Of a stretch of DNA of 64,000 nucleotides, positions 7,578-15,930 are shown piece after piece (the first letter of the stretch is position 1; each line of letters starts with the position of its first letter). The stretch is from NCBI GenBank assembly GCA_963780795.1, contig CAWADH010000008.1, positions 1,578,198-1,642,197 on the forward strand, read 5' to 3'. Made by a program: the position numbers and the translations under genes. The DNA is from DATJGR01 sp963780795 (GTDB lineage Bacteria; Pseudomonadota; Gammaproteobacteria; Pseudomonadales; Azotimanducaceae). The notes beneath the pieces are model-generated. The model saw only the letters and a list, made by a program, of their open reading frames with translations. It was not told where the DNA came from and made no database searches.

Positions 7578-8126
7578 TCAATAGACCGGTTTCGGATCGG
7601 CCCGCGCGTAACGTTCGACGCTGAGCAGAATCTCGCGCTTCGCGGCATCTGCGTCTTTCCAGCCTTCGATCTCTACCCACTTGCCAGGCTCGAGATCCTT
7701 GTAGTGCGCGAAGAAATGCTGAATCTGATCGAGCACCAGCGGCGCGAAGTCCTGCGGCGAATCGACGTGGCGATAGAGCGGCGACAGCTTCTCGATCGGC
7801 ACGGCCAACAACTTCGTATCGCCGCCCGCCTCGTCGGTCATCGCGAGCATTCCCACCGGCCGACAGCGCACCACCACTCCGGGAACCACCGGAAAAGGCG
7901 TAACGACGAGCACGTCAACTGGGTCGCCGTCGTCCGCGAGCGTGTGGGGGATGTAGCCGTAGTTGCACGGATAGTGCATCGACGTGGACACGAACCGGTC
8001 GACGAACATCGCGCCCGTGCTCTTGTCGAGCTCGTACTTGATCGGATCCGAGTTCATCGGAATTTCGATCACGACGTTGATTTCGTGCGGCACGTCGTTG
8101 CCGGTGGTCACGCGGTCCAGATTCAT
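7578..8126 (-). CDS. ppa: Inorganic pyrophosphatase (family I)
   Basis: Hydrolyses pyrophosphate to two phosphates, pulling biosynthetic reactions forward in the cytoplasm. At 182 residues it has the bacterial family I size. Conserved elements in order: EIPMNSDPIKYELDK, FVSTSMHYPCNYGYIPHTL, the signature DDGDPVDVLVV with its metal-binding aspartates, and DTKLLAVP. ATG 8126 gives the canonical N-terminus MNLDRVTTGNDVPHEINVVI; an in-frame extension to 8321 is Arg-rich and overlaps the divergent gene's start, so it was rejected. Divergent from the oxidase gene with a 106-bp gap. Confidence 0.95.
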   Translation of the reverse strand: MNLDRVTTGNDVPHEINVVIEIPMNSDPIKYELDKSTGAMFVDRFVSTSMHYPCNYGYIPHTLADDGDPVDVLVVTPFPVVPGVVVRCRPVGMLAMTDEAGGDTKLLAVPIEKLSPLYRHVDSPQDFAPLVLDQIQHFFAHYKDLEPGKWVEIEGWKDADAAKREILLSVERYARADPKPVY

Positions 8127-8232
8127 GTCGATTCGCTCGAACCTTTCTGCGGTCGAGTATGGCGCACCTCGATCGGTTGACGACACCGCCATTCGATGTA
8201 AGCGTGCGCCTTTAATCGACAGGGGACGCAAC

Positions 8233-9404
8233 ATGGCTTCGTGGAAGAACTGGTCGGGGCGCCAGCGCTCCAAACCGGCCGCGCTCCACTTCATCCGCAG
8301 CGAAGCCGACACTGCGGCCATCGTCCGCGATGCCGTCGCCTCCCAACGATCGATTCGAGTCGCGGGCGCAGGCCATAGTCACGCGCCGCTCGTACTCAGC
8401 GACGGGGTGATCATCGACGCATCGGGCCTCGCCGGCGTCGTCAGCACCGATGCCGCTGCGAAGCGCGCGTGGGTATGGTCCGGCACACGCATCTATGCGC
8501 TGGGTCGCGCGCTGCACGATCAGGGTCTCGGGCTCAGGAATCAGGGCGACATCGACCGGCAGGCGATCGCCGGCGCGGTGGCGACCGGCACGCATGGAAC
8601 GGGGCGCACGCTGCAGAACCTCACGTCGTCGGTCACCGGCATCCGGATGATCGCCGCGTCCGGCGACATCGTAGAGTGCAACGCGCAGCAGAACGCCGAT
8701 CTGTTCCGCGCCGCGCGGCTGAACCTCGGCGCATTCGGCGTGGTCACGCAGCTGCAACTGCAATTGGCCGAAGCCTACCGCCTGCAGGAGCGCGGCTGGT
8801 CGGAACCGTACGAAACGCTGATGCCGAAGCTCGATGCGTTGATCGAACAAACGCGCCACTTCGAATTCTTCTGGTATCCGCACACCGACGTCGCCGTGGC
8901 GAAAGCCACCGAACGACGACGTCGGCGCCCGTGTATCCGCTGGCGGAAGAGGGCTCGCGCTGCGCGTGGAGTTACGAAGTGCTGTCGAACCATCGGCCGA
9001 CGCTGCACACCGAAATGGAATACAGCGTGCCGGCCGAAGACGGACCCGCGTGCATGCACGAAATCCGCGCGCTGATTCGCAAGCAGTTTCCCGACCTCAA
9101 GTGGCCGGTGGAATATCGCACGCTCGCGGCCGACGACGTGTGGCTATCGACCGCGTACGAGCGTCCAACCGTAACGATCTCGGTGCACCAGGACGTGGCC
9201 GTGGACGACGAGCCGTATTTCCGCGCGTGCGAGGAAATCTTCGATGCATACGCCGGACGGCCGCACTGGGGCAAGGTGAATTACCTCGACGGCGCCACGC
9301 TCGCCGAGCGGCATCCGCGCTGGAGCGAATGGTGGAAGGCGCGCGATGCGATCGATCCCAACGGTGCGTTCCTGAACGACTACCTGCGCAGCGTGCGTCC
9401 GTAA
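8233..9404 (+). pseudogene. FAD-linked sugar-lactone oxidase (L-gulonolactone/D-arabinonolactone type), frameshifted
   Basis: ATG 8233 follows AGGGG by seven bases. The first frame encodes an FAD-binding_4 domain with IRVAGAGHSHAPLVLSDGVI and GDIDRQAIAGAVATGTHGTG, typical of gulonolactone and arabinonolactone oxidases, up to FEFFWYPHTDVAVAKATER. The frame then becomes Arg-rich. The expected sequence (TTTSAPVYPLAEEG, then EVLSNHRPTLHTEMEYSVP) continues one frame over to TAA 9402-9404 and ends with the family's KVNYLDG..YPRW-like and FLNDYLRS elements. One lost base in the CGACGACG run at 8911-8922 restores a protein of about 390 residues. The rest looks undamaged, so this is either a very recent mutation or an assembly error. 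Confidence 0.8.
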
Positions 9405-9407
9405 CCG

Positions 9408-10406
9408 TCAGGCGCCGGTCACCCGATGCCAGTGCTCGCTGATGCCGTAACCGGTGAGGCCGTCGCAACGGAATTCGGCGAGCCCTTCGTTGACGAAGGT
9501 CGCGCCGCCGGGCATCGGTATTTTGGTCGGGCATACGGTCAAAACTCGGCCGTCGACCTCGATCTTGCGGCCGCTTGCCGCGCCTCCGGTCAATCGGATC
9601 GCCCTGTGCAGGATCGAACCGGGTTTGTATTCGCTCTCGATGACCACGTCGTGCAGGTCTTCGGTGCGCCCGCGGTGATGTATCCAGCCGGAGCCGCGCA
9701 TCACACCGTCAGCGGCGCGGCCGCATGAACCACCCATAGCGAGCTCAGCGCCGAAGTTCATCGAGAACCAGTTGACGAACGGTGCAGGCCCTGACGGTTT
9801 TGTCGAAGCGCTGGATGGTTGCGCAGGTGCAGCGGCACCCCAGTCGCGCGGCCCCCACGACTTGTCGCGAACGCCGTATCCGGCGACGCGCGTGGTGCGT
9901 CCGCCGATCGTGATCTCGCCCCTCACCCGACCTGTTTGCTCAAAGTGGCCGCGGGTGCCGGTCGCTGCGTAGTGCGGTTCGCTGAGCGCGCGAAAATCCA
10001 CCGTCATCTCGAGCTTGGCGTCGCGATACCAGCCCTCCGGCCGCAACTTGCTGCGCTCGAGCAGAATCGCGGCATCGGCGATGTCCTGCGCGGGACCGGA
10101 GTAACCGACGCGCCACAGGCCGAACGGCTCAACGCACTCGATGCGCAATCCGCCGACGCTGAGGTCGCCGTCGTAACGCGACAGATCCGCCTCGATGGTG
10201 CGGCGGCCGTAAGTGAACGCAACGCGATCGCCGCCGAGATACACCGCGTGCAATCCGTCGGCCCAACCGTCGCCGGGGCGAAAGCCCATGCGCGTGAACA
10301 TCGCGAGCTTCGTGTCCGGATCGACGAAGTTGAAGTAGTAGCTCTCGCTCCAGGCCGGCTCGTTGCGCACCGGATGCATGCGTTCGTCGAGGGCGTTTGC
10401 GTTCAT
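9408..10406 (-). CDS. DUF7064/AttH-CrtC-like beta-barrel protein
   Basis: A 332-residue cytoplasmic-looking protein with no signal peptide. It opens with an acidic/aromatic segment (ESYYFNFVDPDTKLAMFTRM), followed by antiparallel beta-rich sequence and the conserved GYGVRDKSWGPRDWG near residue 190. Together these resemble the DUF7064 / hydroxyneurosporene-dehydrogenase-like lipocalin group often encoded near steroid or lipid degradation genes. A Pro/Ala/Ser-rich insert (PAQPSSASTKPSGP) interrupts the middle. It ends three bases from the convergent oxidase gene. The family call is from pattern memory; the ligand is unknown. Confidence 0.55.
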   Translation of the reverse strand: MNANALDERMHPVRNEPAWSESYYFNFVDPDTKLAMFTRMGFRPGDGWADGLHAVYLGGDRVAFTYGRRTIEADLSRYDGDLSVGGLRIECVEPFGLWRVGYSGPAQDIADAAILLERSKLRPEGWYRDAKLEMTVDFRALSEPHYAATGTRGHFEQTGRVRGEITIGGRTTRVAGYGVRDKSWGPRDWGAAAPAQPSSASTKPSGPAPFVNWFSMNFGAELAMGGSCGRAADGVMRGSGWIHHRGRTEDLHDVVIESEYKPGSILHRAIRLTGGAASGRKIEVDGRVLTVCPTKIPMPGGATFVNEGLAEFRCDGLTGYGISEHWHRVTGA

Positions 10407-10501
10407 CGGTACATCTCGCGATAGGTGGCGTTCGATTGTAGTGGCAACTAACGCCGAAGATGCGCGTCGAATGGATAGTCGTCATCGAGAAGGAAACCAC
10501 C

Positions 10502-10897
10502 ATGCGTTTCGCGGGATTCACGGCGCGGTGCGTGCTCGTAGTGCTGTTGAGCGGCGCGGCGGCTGCCGCAAATGAGGCGACGACGCGTTCCACTCCCGCT
10601 CCGATCGACGCGTCGACCAGTCGGCCCGGCGACGCGTCGATTCCGTTCGCCGATCACGGTGGCATCAACGACTGGCGTGCCGATGGAATCCGCGGCATCT
10701 GGGTGCAGAGCACCAGCCGCAAGTGGTTCTACGGCACGTTCATGACGCCGTGTACCGGCCTCGATCACTCGGAGGCCGTCGGATTCGTGACGAGCCCGTC
10801 CGGCGACCTGGATCACTGGAGTTACATCGTGATCCGCGACACGCTTCCGTGTCATTTCGCGAACTTCACCACCAGCGAAGCGCCACCGCCGCGTTAA
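10502..10897 (+). CDS. Small secreted DUF6491-type protein
   Basis: A 131-residue protein with a signal peptide (FTARCVLVVLLSGAAAAANE). The mature part has the DUF6491 pattern: ADHGGINDWRADGIRGIWVQ, then SRKWFYGTFMTPCTGL, and a late Cys (LPCHFANF) that can pair with the first. ATG 10502 is chosen over upstream frames because AAGGA precedes it at good distance and the signal peptide starts there. The gene ends inside a tandem repeat: the last codons and the TAA lie in its first unit. These are small periplasmic proteins of unknown function. Confidence 0.65.
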   Translation: MRFAGFTARCVLVVLLSGAAAAANEATTRSTPAPIDASTSRPGDASIPFADHGGINDWRADGIRGIWVQSTSRKWFYGTFMTPCTGLDHSEAVGFVTSPSGDLDHWSYIVIRDTLPCHFANFTTSEAPPPR

Positions 10898-10994
10898 GCG
10901 CCACCGCCGCGTTAAGCGCCACCGCCGCGTCAAGCGCCACCACGTTCAAGCGCCACCGCGTCAAGTGCGACCGCGTCAAGCGCCACTGCGTCAA
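10880..10994. repeat. Degenerate 18/15-bp tandem repeat at the 3' end of the DUF6491 gene
   Basis: Seven head-to-tail units: three of 18 bp (GCGCCACCGCCGCGTTAA at 10880-10897, 10898-10915, and 10916-10933 with TCAA), one of 16 bp (10934-10949), then three of 15 bp (10950-10994) ending GCGTCAA. The first unit supplies the gene's final codons and stop; the rest fill most of the 153-bp gap to the convergent SRPBCC gene. Copies decay from left to right in length and sequence. There is no spacer diversity, so it is not CRISPR. Confidence 0.85.
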
Positions 10995-11050
10995 GCGTCC
11001 ACCCGCGAAAGAGCGATGCGCGGTTCGCCAACGACCTCGTCCGCCCGCGC

Positions 11051-11557
11051 TCAACCGCTTGCCGCAACGAGCGCCTTGTACGATTCGCGGGTCGCTTTGA
11101 AGCGGTCGAACGGAAACTTGATCGGCACACCTTCGATCGCGGCCAGCAGCATCTGCAGATGGGCTTCCCAACCCGCGCAGGATCGCGCGATGTCTTCCGT
11201 ATCCGGAATGCGTAACGTCAACGTCAGCCGGGTACCGCCGTTCTCTGCCGCCGTCTCCCACCGCACCGGCCGTTCCGGCTCGCCCGGACCGCTCCACGAG
11301 TACTCGATCAACCGCGGCGCATCGATCGCGCTGACCCGGCTATCGATGACCGTGCCGCTCTCCGGGAAGTTGAGCTTCGCAGGACCACCTTGCTTCGACG
11401 ACAACTCGCCCGGCGCCAGCCACTCGGGCAACCGCGCCGGATCGGTCAGCATCGTCCATACCGCTTTCTGATCGTGTTCGAGGAATCGTTCGAGGCGCGC
11501 TTCGAAGCAGCCGCGCGCGCGTTCGATGGTGCCCAGTTCGGCATCAGCCTCAGCCAT
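11051..11557 (-). CDS. SRPBCC/AHSA1-family protein
   Basis: A 168-residue protein of the START-like SRPBCC fold (activator of Hsp90 ATPase 1 C-terminal-like). It shows the usual opening, a charged strand (FEARLERFLEHDQKAVWTML), then TDPARLPEWLAPGEL, a central VIDSRVSAIDAPRLIEYSW and a closing helix (CAGWEAHLQMLLAAIEG). ATG 11557 is preceded by GGGAGA. Such proteins bind hydrophobic ligands in a deep pocket; neither ligand nor partner is evident here. Divergent from the DUF885 gene with a 74-bp gap. Confidence 0.8.
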   Translation of the reverse strand: MAEADAELGTIERARGCFEARLERFLEHDQKAVWTMLTDPARLPEWLAPGELSSKQGGPAKLNFPESGTVIDSRVSAIDAPRLIEYSWSGPGEPERPVRWETAAENGGTRLTLTLRIPDTEDIARSCAGWEAHLQMLLAAIEGVPIKFPFDRFKATRESYKALVAASG

Positions 11558-11631
11558 GTCGTGTCTCCCGTCGTTCGGATGCGCGATCATATTGCGATGT
11601 CTCACCGCCAAGATATCTAAGGAACTCCCGC

Positions 11632-13413
11632 ATGATTCGAACGCTGCTGCTCCTGCTCGCGACCGCCACCGCCGGCACCACGCTCGCGGCTTCCGACGAT
11701 TGGATCGTCGAGAGCAACCGCAACGCGCAACTGCTGCTCGACGTCGACGCGCGTTACAACCCGGAGGCAACCGCCTCGCTCGGGGTCGAAGGTCACGACG
11801 CCGAGATCATCGACCTCAAGCCTCGCGCGAGCGAGCGTCTGGAAGCGGATCTCACCGCCGTCGCATCGCGTCTCGAGGCGCTGCGTACCACAGCCACGGA
11901 CCCGCGGGTGCAGCAGGATCTCGACATCCTGGTCGATGCCGCGCACGACCAGCGCAAGACGTCGGAACTCACGCGCAAATACCTGCTGCCATTCTTCGAC
12001 CTCGCCCAGTCGGTATTCGAGGGTTTCCGCCGCTTGCTCGACGAACGGGTTGCAAAGGATCGCCAACACGCGGCGGTCACGCGCCTGCGTCGCTACGCTG
12101 GCGCCGAACCGGGCTACACGCCAATCACCACGCTCGCGCGCGAGCGCTATGACGAAAAAGCCGGCGACGCCGCGTTGCTCGGGCCGTGGGTCGTCGAGGC
12201 GCAGCAATACCTCGACAACCAGACCCGGTACCTCGACGGCATCGGCGAGCTGCTGACGGCGAGCGGCCTCCAAGGATGGCAGACCGACTACGCGACGCTG
12301 CGCCAGCAGTTCGACGGTTACGCCGAGTGGCTTCGCACCGTGGTGTTGCCGCGCGCGCGGAAGAACAGCGCGCTGCCGCCCGAGCTGTACGCGAACGCGC
12401 TGGAGAACTACGGCGTGGACATCGATCCGCATACGCTGATGAACGCGGCGCTCGCCGATTATCTGCAGACCCGCGATGAAATGACCGTGATCGCGGCGCA
12501 GGTTGCCGCCGCCAGAGGATGGAAGGACGCCGACTATCGCAGCGCGATCAAGGCGTTGAAGAAGGAACGCATCCCGAACGAACGCCTGCTCGATACGTAC
12601 ACGCAGCGTCTGCACCAGATCGAGGACATCGTGCGGCGGGAAGGCATCGTCACGCTGCCGCAGCGCGACGCCGCCATCCGGCTGGCCACCGAAGCCGAGT
12701 CCGCCGCGTCGCCTGCGCCGCACCTCGATCCGCCGCGCCTCATCGGCAACACCGGAGAAGTGGCGCAGTTCGTCTTGCCGATTTCGAATCCGAACGCGCG
12801 CGCCGACGCGCCGATGGACGATTTCAACTACGACGCGATCGCGTGGGCGCTCACCGCACACGAAGCGCGGCCGGGGCACGAGCTGCAGTTCGCGGCGATG
12901 CTCGAGCACGGTCTGTCGACGGCGCGCGTCGTCTACGCGTTCAACAGCGCCAACGTCGAAGGTTGGGGGCTTTACGCCGAGGCACTGATGAAGCAGTACC
13001 TGCCGCCGGAAGGACAGATCGGCGCGCTGCAGTTGCGGATGATGCGCGAAGCGCGCGCGTTCCTCGACCCGATGCTGAATCTCGGACTGCTCGAGCCCGA
13101 TGCCGCGCAGCGTTTTCTGCAGGAAGAAGTGCAGCTGTCGGAGCCGATGGCCAAGCAGGAGGTCGACCGCTACACGTTCAACGCGCCCGGGCAGGCGACG
13201 TCTTACTTCTACGGTTACTCGCGCCTCAACGGCATACGCATGCGCACCGAGCTCGCGCTATCGGGCCGTTTCGACGCACACGCGTATCACGACTTCCTGC
13301 TGAGCCAGGGTCTGCTGCCGTTCGACCTGCTGGAACAAGCGGTGATGCAGCAGTTCGTGCCGGCGCAACTCGCCGCTGCGACCGCCGGCACAAAGCCCGG
13401 CAAGAAGAACTGA
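11632..13413 (+). CDS. DUF885-family secreted metallohydrolase-like protein
   Basis: A 593-residue protein with an N-terminal signal peptide (MIRTLLLLLATATAGTTLAA). ATG 11632 has AAGGAA seven bases upstream. The C-terminal half carries the DUF885 signature: ALTAHEARPGHELQF near residue 410, which provides an H-E-x-x-x-x-H arrangement, and SANVEGWGLYAEAL about 35 residues later, supplying a downstream Glu. This pattern resembles a zinc-peptidase active site, and members are predicted peptidase- or hydrolase-like and periplasmic. The length is typical. It ends four bases from the convergent LLM gene. Confidence 0.85.
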   Translation: MIRTLLLLLATATAGTTLAASDDWIVESNRNAQLLLDVDARYNPEATASLGVEGHDAEIIDLKPRASERLEADLTAVASRLEALRTTATDPRVQQDLDILVDAAHDQRKTSELTRKYLLPFFDLAQSVFEGFRRLLDERVAKDRQHAAVTRLRRYAGAEPGYTPITTLARERYDEKAGDAALLGPWVVEAQQYLDNQTRYLDGIGELLTASGLQGWQTDYATLRQQFDGYAEWLRTVVLPRARKNSALPPELYANALENYGVDIDPHTLMNAALADYLQTRDEMTVIAAQVAAARGWKDADYRSAIKALKKERIPNERLLDTYTQRLHQIEDIVRREGIVTLPQRDAAIRLATEAESAASPAPHLDPPRLIGNTGEVAQFVLPISNPNARADAPMDDFNYDAIAWALTAHEARPGHELQFAAMLEHGLSTARVVYAFNSANVEGWGLYAEALMKQYLPPEGQIGALQLRMMREARAFLDPMLNLGLLEPDAAQRFLQEEVQLSEPMAKQEVDRYTFNAPGQATSYFYGYSRLNGIRMRTELALSGRFDAHAYHDFLLSQGLLPFDLLEQAVMQQFVPAQLAAATAGTKPGKKN

Positions 13414-13417
13414 GCGT

Positions 13418-14287
13418 TCACTGCAGCGCCGGCGCGAGTGCATCGAGCACGCGCAGATCGAGACCCTGTTTGGTTTGAAGACCGAGCGCCGTCACGATCA
13501 CGCGCGTGGCGCCCGCCTGTTCGAACGCGGCGATGCGCGAGTTCAACGCGTCGCGGTCGCCCCACGCCACCAGCGTGTCGACCAGCCGGTCGCTGCCGCC
13601 GTCGGCGAAGTCCGCATCGGTGAACCCGAGCTTGCGCCACTCGCGGTGGTAGTAGTCGAGGCGAACGTACATCTTCAGTGCGGCGCGCGCTTTCGCGCGG
13701 GCCACGGTCGGATCGGTCTCCGCCAGGAACAGCGCCACGACGCTGAGCGCCGCATTCGCGCCGATCCGCTCGCGCGACTGCCGCGCGTGCTGCGGCGTCA
13801 TCAGATACGTGATGACGCCGTCGGTGCGCCGCGCACCCAGCGCCTGAAGTTGCGGACCGTGCGCGGCGATATAAGTTGGACATCGCTGCGGCGCGGGAGG
13901 CGCAGCGACCTCCACTTTGTCGAGCGCGTCGAGAAAGGCCGTCATCTTTTTCAGCGGTGGCTGCCACGTGTGACCGCGCGACGTGTTGAGTCCTGCGTTC
14001 GACACGCCGAGCCCGAGGATGAAGCGACCGCCGGACAGTTCGGCGAGCGTCTGCCGCGCCTGCGCCATCGCGTGTGCATCGCGCACGTACACGTTGGCAA
14101 TGCCGGTGGCGACGGCGATGCGCTCGGTCCTGCCGAGCAGATAACCCGCCGTCGCGATCGGCTCGCGGCCGAACAGTTCCGGCAGCCAGAGGCTGTCGTA
14201 GCCGCGCGCGTCGAGCGCCTTCGCGAAGTCCACCAGCGCGGCCGCGTCGAACTGTTCGGTGGGGAGGAGCACGCCGCGTCGATTCAT
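13418..14287 (-). CDS. LLM-class (luciferase-like) oxidoreductase
   Basis: A 289-residue TIM-barrel flavin or F420-dependent enzyme of the luciferase-like monooxygenase superfamily. Features are the N-terminal strand and YDSLWLPELFGREPIATAGYL, GIANVYVRDAHAMAQARQTL, the GRFILGLGVSN phosphate-binding loop, and PTYIAAHGPQLQALGARRTDG. The TIGR03620-like 'probable F420-dependent oxidoreductase' group has this size and these motifs. The substrate and cofactor (FMN or F420) are not decided by sequence. It lies 18 bp upstream of the codirectional end of the GPH transporter gene, so the two could share a transcript. Confidence 0.82.
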   Translation of the reverse strand: MNRRGVLLPTEQFDAAALVDFAKALDARGYDSLWLPELFGREPIATAGYLLGRTERIAVATGIANVYVRDAHAMAQARQTLAELSGGRFILGLGVSNAGLNTSRGHTWQPPLKKMTAFLDALDKVEVAAPPAPQRCPTYIAAHGPQLQALGARRTDGVITYLMTPQHARQSRERIGANAALSVVALFLAETDPTVARAKARAALKMYVRLDYYHREWRKLGFTDADFADGGSDRLVDTLVAWGDRDALNSRIAAFEQAGATRVIVTALGLQTKQGLDLRVLDALAPALQ

Positions 14288-14305
14288 GTCGTCACCTCCG
14301 GTTCG

Positions 14306-15793
14306 CTATCCGCCCGGTGCGGGAGCCGGCACTTCGGCTTGCGGCATTCCCGGCACCGACTCGGCATCGGCAGGCCGCCGTTTCGCCAGTTCCACGAGCA
14401 CCTGCGCGTGCCGCTTGCTGTTGAGCGAGTACGGCAGGAAAACCCAGATCGCCGCCACGATCAACAGCGCGATGAGCCCGTACGATGCGCCGAAGTGATT
14501 CAGCACCTCCTGCGGCACTTCGCCGACCTTGGATTTCGGATTCAGACCGATCAGGTCGATGGCGATGCCCGCCATGAAGTTGCCCAATGCACCGGTGCAT
14601 TTCTGCGAGAAGCTGTACGAGCCGAAATACACGCCTTCCTGCCGCGTGCCGTGCTTCAGTTCGTGTTCGTCGGCGACGTCGCCCATCATCGACGCTACGG
14701 TGATCGAAGCCTGCACGCCGAAGAACGAACCGAGGCTCGACAAGCCGATCAGTATGTATACCAGCGTCGCCTGATTCTCCGGCATCGCTCCGACCAGCTT
14801 CAGCAGCACCGGCACGGTGTCGGTCAGCGCGCCGACGGAAACGCCGACGATCACCGTCCACTTCTTGTCGAACCAACGGTTGAACTGTGGGGCGAGCGGC
14901 ACACCGCAGATCGCACCGATCAAGCCCGCGTACTGAATCCACTGGATGCCCGTGGTGTCGAGCTGCCAGTAGAACGTCATCAGGTGCATCCACAATGCCC
15001 CCTGCGTGCCGGCGTAAATGAAATAAATCAGCGTGCCGACGAACAACACGCGGAACGAATCGTTACTGAGCGCTTCGTAGAGGTCCCGATAGACCCGCGT
15101 CACGCCGAAGTCTCGCGGCTTCTGCCGCGAGCCGGCCAGATGTGGAATCGATCGCGCGGTGTAGAGGGTCGACGCAGCGAGCACCACCACCATGAGCAGC
15201 GACGACGCGATCGCGTACGAGAAGTACGGCGCACGCGTCAACTGGGGCGTCGGATTCTGCGGCGTGCCAACGAAGAAGAAATTCCAGCCGATTGCGGTGA
15301 CCGCGAGAATGAAAAACACGCCGACCGCGATGCGCACCGAGACGATCTGCGTCCGCTCCGAATAGTCCTGCGACAGTTCCGCACCCAGCGACAGAAACGG
15401 CACGTTGAAGAAGGTCAGCGCGGTGCGCACCAGCACACTGAACAAGGTGAACCACAGGAACAGCTGGATCTGAGTGAGCCCTTCCGGCGGCCAGAACAGG
15501 CCGAAGAACAGCAATCCGAGCGGCACGATGGCGGCCGCCATGAACAGATGGCGGCGACCCCACTTCGACTGAAAGCCGTCCGACCAGGAACCCACCGCAG
15601 GGTCGACGAGCGCATCGAAGAACAGCGCGACGGCCACGCCGAGTCCGGTGTACGAGCCGGAAAGGCCGAGCACCTGGTTGTAGTAGATGAACAGCAGCGT
15701 GCCGAATCCGAAGTCGGTGATCGACTGACCGGCCTGGCCTGCCGCGTACCACAACTTGACGGGCCAGCTCACCCGCCCGTCGGATTGGTACAT
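14306..15793 (-). CDS. GPH-family (MelB-like) sugar:cation symporter
   Basis: A 495-residue MFS transporter with about 12 hydrophobic helices. GPH hallmarks: KLWYAAGQAGQSITDFGFG at the N-terminus, FDALVDPAVGSWSDGFQSKWGRRHLF with the cation-site aspartates and the loop 2-3 SKWGRR motif, and a late LGSFFGVQASITVASMMGDVAD. ATG 15793 starts the canonical N-terminus; an in-frame upstream extension is Arg- and Cys-rich and was rejected. Substrates in the family are glycosides, pentosides or hexuronides; no sugar enzyme lies next to it to narrow this. Divergent from the RND gene (137-bp gap). Confidence 0.9.
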   Translation of the reverse strand: MYQSDGRVSWPVKLWYAAGQAGQSITDFGFGTLLFIYYNQVLGLSGSYTGLGVAVALFFDALVDPAVGSWSDGFQSKWGRRHLFMAAAIVPLGLLFFGLFWPPEGLTQIQLFLWFTLFSVLVRTALTFFNVPFLSLGAELSQDYSERTQIVSVRIAVGVFFILAVTAIGWNFFFVGTPQNPTPQLTRAPYFSYAIASSLLMVVVLAASTLYTARSIPHLAGSRQKPRDFGVTRVYRDLYEALSNDSFRVLFVGTLIYFIYAGTQGALWMHLMTFYWQLDTTGIQWIQYAGLIGAICGVPLAPQFNRWFDKKWTVIVGVSVGALTDTVPVLLKLVGAMPENQATLVYILIGLSSLGSFFGVQASITVASMMGDVADEHELKHGTRQEGVYFGSYSFSQKCTGALGNFMAGIAIDLIGLNPKSKVGEVPQEVLNHFGASYGLIALLIVAAIWVFLPYSLNSKRHAQVLVELAKRRPADAESVPGMPQAEVPAPAPGG

Positions 15794-15930
15794 ACCGTGA
15801 AGCTCTACCCGTACTGCCCGGAGGCGCAGAGTAACCGCTGCCGATCGTCGCGGACAATCGCATGTCGGCATAAACTAGCGCCCGCGCAACGTTCCCTGGT
15901 CCTCACACACCCTCGCCCCGAGATCCGACG

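Noticed and set aside
10880..10994. CRISPR array
   Set aside because: Units are contiguous with no unique spacers, and no cas genes are present.
10930..11130. Antisense frame with a repeated ALDAV pentapeptide
   Set aside because: Arises from translating the 15-bp tandem repeat; no start signal and no homologue known to me.
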